DNA of 64,000 bases from Aeromonas veronii. Its GTDB lineage: Bacteria > Pseudomonadota > Gammaproteobacteria > Enterobacterales > Aeromonadaceae. The notes beneath the pieces were generated by a model. The model did not search any database, was not told the origin of the DNA, and worked only from the letters and a program-made list of their open reading frames with translations. This document shows positions 29,784 through 38,948 of this stretch, one piece after another. Where the stretch lies: positions 55,001 to 119,000 of the forward strand of contig CP101033.1 in NCBI GenBank assembly GCA_041319085.1, given 5' to 3'. The position numbers and the translations under genes were made by a program. Each line of letters opens with the position of its first letter. The first letter of the stretch is position 1.

Positions 29784-31955
29784 TCAAAGCACTTCCAATC
29801 TGGCATACGCCGTCACCAGCCACTTGGCGCCGACGTCGTCGAACTGGATCTGCACCCGGCTCTGCTGGCCGACCCCTTCGAAGTTGAGTACTACCCCTTC
29901 GCCGAATTTTGGATGGAGCACCCGCTGGCCGAGTTTGATGCCGCTGGCGTCGAAGCTCTGCTGCACCTCGTTCTGGCTAAAGCGGCCGTACTGGGTGGGG
30001 CGGCTGACCTGAGTGCGCAGCCGGATCTCTTCCAGACACTCGGCGGGCATCTCGCGGATAAAGCGGCTCGGTTTGTGGAACATCTCGCGGCCGTAGATGC
30101 GGCGGCTCTCGGCATAACAGATGTAGAGCTTCTCCATGGCGCGGGTCATGCCGACGTAACAGAGACGCCGCTCTTCTTCGAGGCGGCCCGACTCCTCGGT
30201 GGATTGCTGGCTGGGGAACATCCCTTCTTCGACGCCGACCAGCAGCACCAGCGGGAACTCCAAGCCCTTGGCGCTGTGCAATGTCATCAGCTGCACTGCG
30301 TCAGCATATTCGTCCGCCTGATTCTCGCCGGATTCCAGCGCCGCGTGGGCGAGGAAGGCGGAGAGATCGCTCATATCTTCCAGCTCGTCCGGGCGCTGGT
30401 ATTGGCGGCAGGCGGTGACCAGTTCGTCCAGGTTCTCTACCCGCGCCTGGGATTTCTCGCCCTTTTCCGCCAGATACATCGCCTTGAGGCCGGAGTGCTG
30501 GATGGCGATATCCGCCTGCTGGTGCAGCGGCAGCATGGCGACCTGCTCCTCCAGCGCGTCGATCAGCTCGACAAAGCCGCGCACCGCGTTGCCGGCGCGA
30601 CCGGTCAGCACCTTGTCATTGAGCAGCGCCTTGGCCGATTGCCACAGGTTAAGCCCCTGATCGCGGGCGTTGCCGCGCAGGATCTCGAGGGTGCGATCGC
30701 CGATGCCGCGGGTCGGGGTGTTGACCACCCGCTCGAAGCTGGCGTCGTCGCCACGGTTGTTGATCAGACGCAGGTAGGCCATGGCGTCTTTAATCTCTTG
30801 CCGCTCGAAGAAGCGCAGGCCGCCGTAGATGCGATAAGGCATGGCGTCCTGCATCAGCGCCTCTTCCAGCACCCGCGACTGGGCGTTGGAGCGATAGAGG
30901 ATGGCGCAGTCGGCCAACAGGCCGCCTTTCTCTTTCCAATCCTTGAGGCGGCCGACCACAAAGCGCGCTTCGTCCACCTCGTTGAAGGCGGCGTAGAGCG
31001 AAATCGGCTCGCCTTCGGCCCCTTCGGTCCACAGCTCCTTGCCAAGGCGCTCGGCGTTGTTGGCGATGACGCTGTTGGCGGCCTTGAGGATATTGGCGGT
31101 GGAGCGGTAGTTCTGCTCCAGGCGGATGGTCTCGGCGCCCTGATAGTCGGTCAGGAAGCGCTGGATGTTCTCGATCTTGGCGCCGCGCCAGCCGTAGATG
31201 GACTGGTCATCGTCGCCGACGATCATCACCTTGCCGCTGTTGCCCGCCAGCATCCGCAGCCAGGCGTACTGGATGCCGTTGGTATCCTGAAACTCGTCCA
31301 CCAGGATGTTCTGGAAGCGGTCGCGGTAGTGCTCGAGGATGTGCGGTTTGTTCAGCCACAGCTCGTGGGCGCGCAGCAACAGCTCGGCAAAGTCCACCAG
31401 ACCGGAGCGATCGCAGGTCTCCTGATAGGTCTTGTAGATCTGCTGATAGGTGCGGGTGACGGGGTCGCCGTAGAGATCGATGTCGCCGGGGCGCAGCCCC
31501 TCGTCCTTCTTGCCGTTGATGTAGCTCATCACGGCGCGCGGGGCCCAGTGCTTCTCGTCGAGGTTGAGCGCCTTGATGACGCGGCGAATGAGGCGGTACT
31601 GGTCGTCGGAGTCGAGGATCTGGAAATCCTGCGGCAGGCCCGCATCCAGATGGTGGGCGCGCAGCAATCGGTGGGCGATACCGTGGAAGGTGCCGATCCA
31701 CATGCCGCGCACGCCGTCGCCGATCACTTTCTCGACCCGGCCGCGCATCTCGGCCGCCGCCTTGTTGGTAAAGGTCACCGCGATGATGGAGAAGGGTGAA
31801 CAGCGTTCCACCTGCATCAGCCAGGCAATACGGTGCACCAGTACCCGGGTCTTGCCCGAACCGGCACCGGCCAGCACCAGCAGGTTGCTACGGGGCGCCG
31901 CAACGGCATCTCTTTGCTTGTCGTTGAGCCCGTCGAGCAGGGTTGAAACGTCCAT
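29784..31955 (-). CDS. uvrD: DNA helicase II UvrD
   Basis: SF1A 3'-5' helicase for nucleotide-excision and mismatch repair and for stripping RecA. 723 residues, end-to-end match to E. coli UvrD (720). Motifs: LAGAGSGKT near 30-38, [75 protein letters not shown]; the C-terminal LGQRVLHPKFGEG Tudor-like segment is present, which Rep lacks. ATG 31955 is chosen over two upstream GTG codons because AGGAG lies at proper distance. A LexA box abuts the start. Confidence 0.97.
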   Translation of the reverse strand: MDVSTLLDGLNDKQRDAVAAPRSNLLVLAGAGSGKTRVLVHRIAWLMQVERCSPFSIIAVTFTNKAAAEMRGRVEKVIGDGVRGMWIGTFHGIAHRLLRAHHLDAGLPQDFQILDSDDQYRLIRRVIKALNLDEKHWAPRAVMSYINGKKDEGLRPGDIDLYGDPVTRTYQQIYKTYQETCDRSGLVDFAELLLRAHELWLNKPHILEHYRDRFQNILVDEFQDTNGIQYAWLRMLAGNSGKVMIVGDDDQSIYGWRGAKIENIQRFLTDYQGAETIRLEQNYRSTANILKAANSVIANNAERLGKELWTEGAEGEPISLYAAFNEVDEARFVVGRLKDWKEKGGLLADCAILYRSNAQSRVLEEALMQDAMPYRIYGGLRFFERQEIKDAMAYLRLINNRGDDASFERVVNTPTRGIGDRTLEILRGNARDQGLNLWQSAKALLNDKVLTGRAGNAVRGFVELIDALEEQVAMLPLHQQADIAIQHSGLKAMYLAEKGEKSQARVENLDELVTACRQYQRPDELEDMSDLSAFLAHAALESGENQADEYADAVQLMTLHSAKGLEFPLVLLVGVEEGMFPSQQSTEESGRLEEERRLCYVGMTRAMEKLYICYAESRRIYGREMFHKPSRFIREMPAECLEEIRLRTQVSRPTQYGRFSQNEVQQSFDASGIKLGQRVLHPKFGEGVVLNFEGVGQQSRVQIQFDDVGAKWLVTAYARLEVL

Positions 31956-31963
31956 CACCACTC

Positions 31964-31979
31964 CTGTTTATTTATACAG
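31964..31979 (-). promoter_or_regulatory. LexA (SOS) box of uvrD
   Basis: CTGTTTATTTATACAG has the CTG-N10-CAG form with an AT-rich core. It ends 9 bases before the uvrD ATG and touches the ribosome site, so LexA would block both promoter clearance and the leader. Confidence 0.88.
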
Positions 31980-32148
31980 GCTGCGATTATACGGCCATCC
32001 CCCTGTCAGACCAAATCCAAACTCGAGGGAGGGGCGAGATGGGCGCTCGCGAGGGCACCGGTGCGGCCATTTTGGGTCGGTTCAGCAAGCGGAGGGCGAG
32101 GAGGTTTCCAGCTGTAGCCAACCCTTACGCGCGCGGTTTGTCGGGATT

Positions 32149-32164
32149 TTGTGAGTCAGATCAC
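32149..32164. promoter_or_regulatory. CRP-like site between uvrD and the nucleoside importer
   Basis: TGTGAGTCAGATCACG matches TGTGA-N6-TCACA at nine of ten positions. It lies about 296 bases before the importer start, far for direct activation. The 504-base gap (31956-32459) also holds the LexA box and a PurR-like box, and no gene. Confidence 0.45.
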
Positions 32165-32329
32165 GGGCTGGTAGGGGGGGCGGATGAATAAGAGCGGAAA
32201 ACGGTTTACAGTAACTTGCTGAACAATAAGTAAAATGTCGTTTTGGTCTGTTGTTGGCAGCATAAAAAACCAAAAAGCAGCTGAAAAACAACTGCTTATA
32301 AGGTTATTTGCTTATAATTCAAACCGTTA

Positions 32330-32345
32330 ACGCAAACGTTTTTCC
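32330..32345 (+). promoter_or_regulatory. PurR-like operator of the nucleoside importer
   Basis: ACGCAAACGTTTTTCC contains the PurR core GCAAACGTTT with its central AACGTT. It lies 114 bases before the binding-protein gene, in a good place for repression. Fits a purine-nucleoside uptake operon. Confidence 0.7.
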
Positions 32346-32459
32346 CTTATCATTTGCTTGACCCGCATCGGGGCTGACTTAGAGTAAGCCTGCGTGCTAG
32401 ATAGCCTGTTTTGACAGGTAAGCAAGTTTCCTCACTTAATGACAATCAAGGATACGATC

Positions 32460-33458
32460 GTGACTAAAGTGCTCAAGCTGGCCACCGTGGCCTCCCTCAC
32501 TCTCGCTGCCCTCTCCGCTCAGGCTGCTTCCGAGCCAGCCGTCATTTATGACACCGCGGGCAAGTATGACAAATCATTCAACGAAGCCGTGTTCCGTAAC
32601 GGCGTCGAGCTCTACAACAAGGACAAAGGGGTCAAGGTCAGAGAGTTTGAACCCCAGAACGAAGCCCAGCGCGAGCAGGGTCTGCGTCGTCTGGCCAGCC
32701 GTGGCAATGGCCCGATCGTGGCGGTCGGTTTCAACATGGGTTCTGCGGTAGAAAAGGTTGCGACCGAATTCCCGAAAACCCAGTTCACCATCATCGACAT
32801 GGTGGTCGACAAGCCGAACGTCCAGTCCGTCATCTTCAAGGAGCATGAAGGTTCCTTCCTGGTGGGCGCACTGGCGGCCATCGCTTCCAAGAGCGCCAAG
32901 GTCGGCTTCGTGGGCGGTATGGATATCCCGTTGATCCGCAAATTCCAGTGCGGCTATGAGCAGGGTGCCAAGTACGTCAATCCGAAGATCGAAGTGTTCC
33001 AGAACATGGCGGGCTCTACCCCGGCTGCGTTTGCTGACCCGGCCAAAGGCGCCGAGCTGGCCAAATCCCAGTTCGCCAAGGGCGCTGACGTGGTTTATGC
33101 CGCCGCAGGTGGCACCGGTATCGGTGTCTATCAGGCCGCCAAGGACAGTGGCAAGTTCGCCATCGGCGTAGACTCCAACCAGAACCACCTGCAGCCGGGC
33201 ACCATGCTGACCTCCATGGTCAAGTCTGTGGGTATGGCCGCCTATCAAACCTGGGATGACGCGGCCAAAGGCGAGTGGAAGCCGGGTATCAAGAACCTGG
33301 GGCTGGCCGAGGGCGGAGTGGATTGGGCACTGGATGAGAACAATGCCAAGCTGATCACCCCGGAAATGAAAGCCAAGGTGGATGCCATCAAGGCTGACAT
33401 CATCGCTGGCAAGGTCAAGGTTCATGACTACATGAGCGACAATACCTGCAAATACTAA
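32460..33458 (+). CDS. BMP/PnrA-family nucleoside-binding protein of an ABC importer
   Basis: 332 residues, periplasmic. GTG 32460 is chosen: AAGGAT lies 7 bases upstream and it gives a compact signal peptide (MTKVLKLATVASLTLAALSA, then QA-A); ATG 32439 has no ribosome site. The mature part has the PnrA/Bmp features: IYDTAGKYDKSFNEAVFRNG, GFNMGSAVEKVA, EHEGSFLVGALAA, VGFVGGMDIPLIRKF, GVDSNQNHL. The family binds purine nucleosides. Unlike spirochaete Bmp proteins there is no lipobox. A terminator-like hairpin follows, which would let this gene be expressed above the rest of the operon. Confidence 0.9.
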   Translation: MTKVLKLATVASLTLAALSAQAASEPAVIYDTAGKYDKSFNEAVFRNGVELYNKDKGVKVREFEPQNEAQREQGLRRLASRGNGPIVAVGFNMGSAVEKVATEFPKTQFTIIDMVVDKPNVQSVIFKEHEGSFLVGALAAIASKSAKVGFVGGMDIPLIRKFQCGYEQGAKYVNPKIEVFQNMAGSTPAAFADPAKGAELAKSQFAKGADVVYAAAGGTGIGVYQAAKDSGKFAIGVDSNQNHLQPGTMLTSMVKSVGMAAYQTWDDAAKGEWKPGIKNLGLAEGGVDWALDENNAKLITPEMKAKVDAIKADIIAGKVKVHDYMSDNTCKY

Positions 33459-33487
33459 TTAGATAGTTGCTACGACTCTCAACGCAC

Positions 33488-33514
33488 CACCGGCCCGCAC
33501 GGGCCGGTTTTTAG
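33488..33514 (+). terminator. Intra-operon terminator after the binding-protein gene
   Basis: ACCGGCCC and GGGCCGGT form an 8-base GC stem with a GCAC loop, followed by TTTTAG. It likely stops most transcripts after the binding protein. Confidence 0.82.
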
Positions 33515-33543
33515 TCTTATGTCATGACACGCAGGGCTGCATC

Positions 33544-35124
33544 ATGGACCAGACAGATCGCTATGCCATCGAATTAAGCGGTATCGATAAGCGCTTTGGC
33601 GAAGTGTACGCCAACAAGCTGATCGACCTTAAGGTTCGCAAAGGCAGTATCCACGGCATTGTCGGCGAAAATGGCGCCGGCAAATCCACCCTGATGAGCA
33701 TCATTTATGGTTTCTACCATGCCGATAAAGGCGAGATGCTGATCGATGGGAAACCGTTCAAACCCCATGGCTCACAAGATGCGATTGCCGCAGGGGTGGG
33801 CATGGTTCACCAGCACTTCATGCTGGTCAATAATTTCACTGTATTGGAAAACGTCATCCTCGGCGCTGAGAACGGCTGGCACCTTCAGCAGAGCGTGGCG
33901 TCAGCCGAAAAGATGCTGGGCGAACTGGCGCGGGATTATGGCCTCGACGTGCCGTTGCACGAGAAGGTCGAAGATCTGCCGGTTGGTTTGCAACAGCGGG
34001 TCGAGATCCTCAAGGCGCTCTATCGCGGCGCCCGCATCCTGATCCTCGACGAGCCGACCGGGGTGCTGACCCCGCAAGAGGCGGATCACCTGTTCGAGGT
34101 GCTGAAAAAGCTGCGCGATCAGGGGGCGACCATCATCCTTATCACCCACAAGCTGCGGGAGATCCTGGCCATTACCGATCAGGTCTCCATCATGCGCCGT
34201 GGCGAGATGGTGGCACACGTCGCCACCAAGGATACCGACAAGGAGCAGCTGGCCGAACTGATGGTGGGCCGCAAGGTGCGCCTCAAGGTCGACAAGGGGC
34301 CAACCCAACCCGGTGAAGCCAAGCTGAAGATCGAAGGGCTCAGCTACTTCGACGCCAGCAAGGTGGAGCGGGTCAAATCGGTCAGCTTCGAGGTGCGGGC
34401 CGGTGAAGTGGTCGGCATCGCCGGGGTCTCCGGCAACGGTCAGTCCGAACTGCTCAGCCTGCTTGGTGGCATCCTCAAGCCGAGCAAGGGTGGCTTCACC
34501 ATCAGCAGCCGCAGCGGCGTGCACAAGGTGAGCGCGGAACAACCGGCCGATCCCGAGCTGGTGCGCAACTTCGGTCTCGGTCATGTGCCGGAAGATCGCC
34601 ACAAGATGGGGCTGATCAACCGCTTCGAGGCGAAAGAGGCCTTCATTCTCGGTTATCACCGCCGCCCGCAATACAACAAGGGGTGGCTGCAGAACAAGGA
34701 GGCGATCCAGCAGGATTGTCAGGCCAAGATGGAGAAGTGGGACGTGCGCCCGCCCCATCCCGATCACAAGACCGCCAACTTCTCCGGTGGCAACCAGCAG
34801 AAGCTGGTGATCGCCCGTGAAGTGGAGCAGGACCCGGATGTGCTGTTGATCGGCCAGCCGACCCGCGGGGTCGACATCGGCGCCATCGAGTATATCCACC
34901 AGCAGATCATCGCCATGCGTGACAAGGGCAAGGCGGTGCTGCTGGTCTCGGTGGAGCTGGACGAGATCATGAGCCTCGCTGACCGGATTCTGGTCATTGC
35001 CGATGGTCGCATCGTCGGCGAGCTGGATGGTGCCAAGGCGGATGAGCGCACCATTGGTCTGATGATGGCGAATATCGTTCCCGATGAAGTGGCGGCCAGC
35101 CCGACACAAGGGGCGACGTCATGA
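33544..35124 (+). CDS. Nucleoside ABC importer, duplicated ATP-binding protein
   Basis: 526 residues holding two ABC domains. Domain 1: Walker A GENGAGKST near 40-48, Q-loop region MVHQHFML, and ILDEPTGVLTPQEA, with a weak signature (LPVGLQQRVEI). Domain 2: GVSGNGQSE in place of a normal Walker A, FSGGNQQKLVIAREVEQDP signature and LLIGQPTRGVD. This asymmetry is typical of sugar/nucleoside importers (YufO, NupA, RbsA type). The C-terminal segment IGLMMANIVPDEVAA is partly repeated in the tiny ORF that follows. Stop overlaps that ORF by ATGA. Confidence 0.92.
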   Translation: MDQTDRYAIELSGIDKRFGEVYANKLIDLKVRKGSIHGIVGENGAGKSTLMSIIYGFYHADKGEMLIDGKPFKPHGSQDAIAAGVGMVHQHFMLVNNFTVLENVILGAENGWHLQQSVASAEKMLGELARDYGLDVPLHEKVEDLPVGLQQRVEILKALYRGARILILDEPTGVLTPQEADHLFEVLKKLRDQGATIILITHKLREILAITDQVSIMRRGEMVAHVATKDTDKEQLAELMVGRKVRLKVDKGPTQPGEAKLKIEGLSYFDASKVERVKSVSFEVRAGEVVGIAGVSGNGQSELLSLLGGILKPSKGGFTISSRSGVHKVSAEQPADPELVRNFGLGHVPEDRHKMGLINRFEAKEAFILGYHRRPQYNKGWLQNKEAIQQDCQAKMEKWDVRPPHPDHKTANFSGGNQQKLVIAREVEQDPDVLLIGQPTRGVDIGAIEYIHQQIIAMRDKGKAVLLVSVELDEIMSLADRILVIADGRIVGELDGAKADERTIGLMMANIVPDEVAASPTQGATS

Positions 35125-35207
35125 GCATTACATCTATGTGTATCCAGTGTGGCCTGATGATGGTCAATACATCCGAGCCCGATGACGTTGCCAAGGAGGC
35201 CCACTGA
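35121..35207 (+). CDS. 28-residue ORF made from a duplicated ATPase tail
   Basis: Starts by ATGA overlap with the ATPase stop and ends TGATG, sharing one base with the permease start, so translation would be coupled through it. Its residues CGLMMVNTSEPDDVAK resemble the ATPase tail IGLMMANIVPDEVAA, and the DNA is likewise similar, so it is a diverged second copy of the ATPase 3' end. It carries the strong AAGGAGG ribosome site of the permease in its last codons. It may serve only to keep ribosomes arriving at the permease start. Confidence 0.6.
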   Translation: MSITSMCIQCGLMMVNTSEPDDVAKEAH

Positions 35208-36325
35208 TGAGCCAAGTACGTATTCCTGCCTGGGTCTCCGTAGGCGTCTTGTCTGCGGTCAACATCCTGCTGGCCTTCCTGGTGTCGGCCATTCTGTTCT
35301 ATTACCTCGACATCAACCCGGTCGATGCCGCCAAGATCATGTGGTACGGCGCGTTCGGCACCGGTGAAGGGGTCGGTTTCACCCTCTACTACGCAACCGG
35401 CTTTATCTTTACCGGTCTGTCGGTGGCGGTCGCCTTCCACGCCGGTCTGTTCAATATCGGTGGTGAAGGTCAGGCCTATATTGGTGGTCTCGGTGTCGGT
35501 CTGGTCTGTCTGACGCTCGGCGATGTGCTGCCGTTTGCCCTGCTGTTGCCGCTCGCCATCATTGCCGGTGGCCTGTTCGGTGCGGCCTGGGCCTTTATTC
35601 CGGCCTGGCTGCAAGCCAAGCGCGGCAGCCACATCGTGATCACCACCATCATGTTCAACTTCATCGCTGCCTCGCTGATGGCCTATCTGCTGGTGGAGGT
35701 GTTCAAGCCGCCCGGCTCGATGGCGACCGAGAGCAAGGTGTTTGCCGAAGCAAGCTGGCTGCCCAAGATGAGCGGGATGGCGAGCCTGTTCGGGATGGAT
35801 ATCCCCAACAGCCCCCTCAACATCAGCTTCTTCTGGGCGCTGATCTGTGCGGCGCTGGTGTGGGTCTTTATCTGGCACACCCGCTGGGGTTATGAGATCC
35901 GCTCGGTCGGCGCTAGCCAGAGTGCCTCCGCCTACGCCGGTATCTCCTATCCCAAGGTGGTGATCCTGGCGATGGTCATCTCCGGCATGCTGTCGGGCTT
36001 CTTTGCCCTCAACGTGCTGCAGGGGGAGCTGCACCAGATCAAGCTCAACTTCGTGGAAGGGTTCGGCTTCACCGGTATCGCGGTGGCGCTGATGGGGCGC
36101 AATCATCCGGTCGGCGTCATCATCGCCAGCCTGCTGTTCGGTTTCCTCTATCAGGGGGGCGCCGAGCTCAGCTTCGAGTTCGGTGTCGACCGCAACATCG
36201 TCGTGGTGTTGCAGGGTCTGGTGATCCTGTTCTGTGGCGCCCTTGAGCACATGATGCGTCCGCGCATCGAGCAGCTCTATCTGGCGTTTGCCAACCGCTC
36301 AGCCGCGCAAGCCAAGGGAGTCTGA
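35207..36325 (+). CDS. Nucleoside ABC importer permease 1
   Basis: 372 residues with eight to ten membrane helices, BPD_transp_2 (RbsC/YufP) family. VAFHAGLFNIGGEGQAYIGGLG near 70-91 and RSVGASQSASAYAGI near 230 are conserved in this group; the latter is the coupling-helix region that meets the ATPase. AAGGAGG lies 7 bases before ATG 35207. Three bases separate it from permease 2. Confidence 0.93.
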   Translation: MSQVRIPAWVSVGVLSAVNILLAFLVSAILFYYLDINPVDAAKIMWYGAFGTGEGVGFTLYYATGFIFTGLSVAVAFHAGLFNIGGEGQAYIGGLGVGLVCLTLGDVLPFALLLPLAIIAGGLFGAAWAFIPAWLQAKRGSHIVITTIMFNFIAASLMAYLLVEVFKPPGSMATESKVFAEASWLPKMSGMASLFGMDIPNSPLNISFFWALICAALVWVFIWHTRWGYEIRSVGASQSASAYAGISYPKVVILAMVISGMLSGFFALNVLQGELHQIKLNFVEGFGFTGIAVALMGRNHPVGVIIASLLFGFLYQGGAELSFEFGVDRNIVVVLQGLVILFCGALEHMMRPRIEQLYLAFANRSAAQAKGV

Positions 36326-36327
36326 TC

Positions 36328-37293
36328 ATGTTTGAAATTCTGATCCTGATGCTGGATGCGACCATTCGGACCGCACCACCGTTGATCCTGGCCGCCATGG
36401 CCGGCATGTTCTGCGAGCGCTCCGGGGTGGTCAACATCGCGCTGGAAGGCAAACTGCTGGCGGCGGCGTTCGCCAGTGGTGCGGCGGCGGCGGTCTCCGG
36501 TTCCGCCTGGGTGGGACTGGGTGCCGGGATTGCCATCTCGGTGCTGTTTGCCCTGATGCACGGCTTTGCCACCATCACCCACCGCGGTGATCAGGTGGTG
36601 AGCGGCATGGCCATCAACATTCTGGCGGCCGGTCTGACCGTGACGCTGGGCCGTTACTGGTTCGATCAGGGTGGCCAGACCCCGGCGCTCTCCGGTGATG
36701 CCCGTTTCGCCCCCATCGACTTCCCCTATGCCAAGGAGCTCTACGATGTGCCGGTGATTGGCCAGCTCTACAGCGAGCTGTTGAGCGGCCACTCCCTGCT
36801 GGAGTACGTGGCATTCGCCTGCGTGCCGCTGGCCTGGTGGGTGATGTTCCGTACCCGCTTCGGTCTGCGGCTGCGGGCGGTGGGCGAGGCACCGGCAGCG
36901 GTCGATACCGCCGGTATCTCGGTGGTGCGGATGCGCTACACCGCGCTCATCATCGGCGGCCTGCTGGCCGGTATCGGTGGCACCTATCTGGCGGTGGCCC
37001 AGACGGCCCAGTTCATCCCCAACATGAGTGCGGGCAAGGGCTTTATGGCACTGGCGGCGCTGGTGTTCGGCAAGTGGCGCCCCTGGAATGCCATGGCAGC
37101 CTGCCTGCTGTTCGGCTTCCTCGATGCGGTCGCCATCCGGTTGCAAGGGGTCAGCATCGGTGGCTTCGCCATTCCGGTGCAGGCCATCGAGGCACTGCCC
37201 TACATCCTGACCGTGTTCTTGCTGGCCGGCTTTATCGGCCGTGCGGTGGCACCCAAGGCGCTCGGCACCCCTTATGTGAAGGAGCGGGAGTAG
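36328..37293 (+). CDS. Nucleoside ABC importer permease 2
   Basis: 321 residues with eight or so membrane helices, YufQ-type partner of permease 1. Conserved stretches: CERSGVVNIALEGKLLAAAF near 28-47, VVSGMAINILAAGLT, and the coupling segment RAVGEAPAAVDTAGI near 185. Last gene of the importer operon, followed by a strong terminator. Confidence 0.93.
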   Translation: MFEILILMLDATIRTAPPLILAAMAGMFCERSGVVNIALEGKLLAAAFASGAAAAVSGSAWVGLGAGIAISVLFALMHGFATITHRGDQVVSGMAINILAAGLTVTLGRYWFDQGGQTPALSGDARFAPIDFPYAKELYDVPVIGQLYSELLSGHSLLEYVAFACVPLAWWVMFRTRFGLRLRAVGEAPAAVDTAGISVVRMRYTALIIGGLLAGIGGTYLAVAQTAQFIPNMSAGKGFMALAALVFGKWRPWNAMAACLLFGFLDAVAIRLQGVSIGGFAIPVQAIEALPYILTVFLLAGFIGRAVAPKALGTPYVKERE

Positions 37294-37332
37294 CGTCCTT
37301 TAGCGCGACATTCCCGACCACACAGATAACAG

Positions 37333-37360
37333 CAGGCCCACTTCGGTGGGCCTGTTTTTT
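37333..37360 (+). terminator. Terminator of the nucleoside importer operon
   Basis: CAGGCCCAC, TTCG loop, GTGGGCCTG, then six T. Textbook intrinsic terminator 39 bases after the last permease. Confidence 0.93.
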
Positions 37361-37377
37361 ATGGATTGAGTGGCTGG

Positions 37378-38802
37378 TTACAGCAGGAAAATGGTCGCCA
37401 GCCCGAGGAAGATAAAGAAGCCGCCGGTGTCGGTGATGGCAGTGATCATCACGCTGGCCCCCACCGCCGGGTCGCGGCCGAGGCGGGTCATGGTCATGGG
37501 GATAATCACCCCCATCAGGGCGGCCACCAGCAGGTTGAGCATCATGGCCAGGGTCATCACGGCGCCGAGCGCCGCATCCTGATAGAGCAGATAGGTGGCA
37601 ATGCCCATGGTGCCGCCCCACACCAACCCGTTGATAAAGGCGACCCCGAGTTCCCGCAGCAGCAGGAAGGAGAGGTTGCCCGCCTGAATGTGCTGCAGTG
37701 CCAGCGCCCGCACTATCATGGTGATGGTCTGGTTACCGGTGTTGCCGCCGATCCCGGCGACGATAGGCATCAGGGCTGCCAGCGCTACCAGCTGGGAGAT
37801 GGTGTGCTCGAACATGCCGATCACCCGCGAGGCGACAAAGGCGGTGCAGAGGTTCAGCGCCAGCCAGGCCCAGCGGGTCTTGACCGCCTTGCTGACAGGG
37901 GCGAACACGTCCTCATCCTCGCTGATACCCCCCATCCGGCGCAGGTCGGTATCACTCTCCTCATAGACCAGATCCACCACCTCTTCGACGGTGAGGCGGC
38001 CCATCAGCTTGCCCTTGCCATCCACCACGGCGGCGGAGAGCAGGTCATCCCGCTCGAAGGTACGGGCCGCCGCTTCATCGTTATCCTCCGGATCGAAGGT
38101 GACCGGATCCCGCGCCATCACATCGCTCACCAGGGTGGCGGGTTTGTGCAGCAGCACTGTGGTGAGGGCCAGCTCCCCCAGCAGGTGGTTGCGCCTGTCG
38201 ATGACGAACAGCTTGTCGGTGTTGGCGGGGATCTTGCCGCGCAGCCGCAGATAGCGCTGCACCGTGGCCAGGCTCACCTCGGGGCGGATGGTGATGATCT
38301 CGAAGTCCATCATGGCGCCGACGGTGTGCTTGCCGTAGCGGATCACCTCCCGTACCCGATCCCGCTCTTCGGGGGCCATATAGGTGAGCAGCCGCCCCAT
38401 CAGGTTGCGCGGCAGGTATTGGCCCAGATAGATCTGGTCGTCGATATCCAGGGTGCGCAGGGCGTGCAGCAGCTCCTTGTCGCTCATGCCGCTAATGAGG
38501 CTGTCCCACACCGTCTCCGACGCTTCGACCAGGATCTGGCCGCGCTTCTCCTCCTCCACCAGTGCCCACAGGGCATGGCGCTCATCGGGCGGCAGCGACT
38601 CCAGCGCATCGGCGACGTCGGCGGCGGGCAGCCCGTTGGCCAGCGCAGTGAGTTCGCTGGTCTGATCGCGCTGCTCGGCATCCTGCACCACCTGCGGGTC
38701 GAGCAGGCTGTCGGTGAGGGCATCATCGCGCAGCAGCAGGGTGAGAATGCGGGATCTGTCTTCCGCGCGCTGCCGGGCGCTGTTCTTGATGGGAAGAGAC
38801 AT
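37378..38802 (-). CDS. mgtE: Magnesium transporter MgtE
   Basis: 474 residues. Order: N-terminal helical domain (to about 150), two CBS domains (about 150-275, e.g. VSDVMARDPVTF and LVYEESDTD), then a C-terminal membrane domain with about five helices carrying ALMPIVAGIGGNTGNQTITM, the Mg2+ pore signature. In known MgtE the N and CBS domains sense cytoplasmic Mg2+ and close the channel. ATG 38802 follows AGGA; the frame to 38844 is unsupported. No Mg2+ riboswitch is evident in the short upstream region. Confidence 0.94.
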   Translation of the reverse strand: MSLPIKNSARQRAEDRSRILTLLLRDDALTDSLLDPQVVQDAEQRDQTSELTALANGLPAADVADALESLPPDERHALWALVEEEKRGQILVEASETVWDSLISGMSDKELLHALRTLDIDDQIYLGQYLPRNLMGRLLTYMAPEERDRVREVIRYGKHTVGAMMDFEIITIRPEVSLATVQRYLRLRGKIPANTDKLFVIDRRNHLLGELALTTVLLHKPATLVSDVMARDPVTFDPEDNDEAAARTFERDDLLSAAVVDGKGKLMGRLTVEEVVDLVYEESDTDLRRMGGISEDEDVFAPVSKAVKTRWAWLALNLCTAFVASRVIGMFEHTISQLVALAALMPIVAGIGGNTGNQTITMIVRALALQHIQAGNLSFLLLRELGVAFINGLVWGGTMGIATYLLYQDAALGAVMTLAMMLNLLVAALMGVIIPMTMTRLGRDPAVGASVMITAITDTGGFFIFLGLATIFLL

Positions 38803-38904
38803 GGGATGAATTCCTGAGAGGGTAGCCAAGGGCTCAATGCCCATAGGATACCAGACTTAAAACAACAGGTTATGACCGTGATGGGAGAGGAGGGAGGTAA
38901 AAGT

Positions 38905-38926
38905 GAGGCCACCTGCTGGTGGCCTC
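38905..38926 (-). terminator. Terminator of the nirBDC-cysG operon
   Basis: GAGGCCACC and GGTGGCCTC form a 9-base stem with a 4-base loop, followed on the minus strand by ACTTTTA, 23 bases after cysG. Confidence 0.85.
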
Positions 38927-38948
38927 ATGGTGAGTTGCCGAGAACCCC

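Noticed and set aside
29913..31799. 628-codon frame antisense to uvrD
   Set aside because: Mirror frame of a GC-rich gene; UvrD on the other strand is certain.
37366..38817. 483-codon frame antisense to mgtE
   Set aside because: Mirror frame; MgtE motifs are clear on the other strand.
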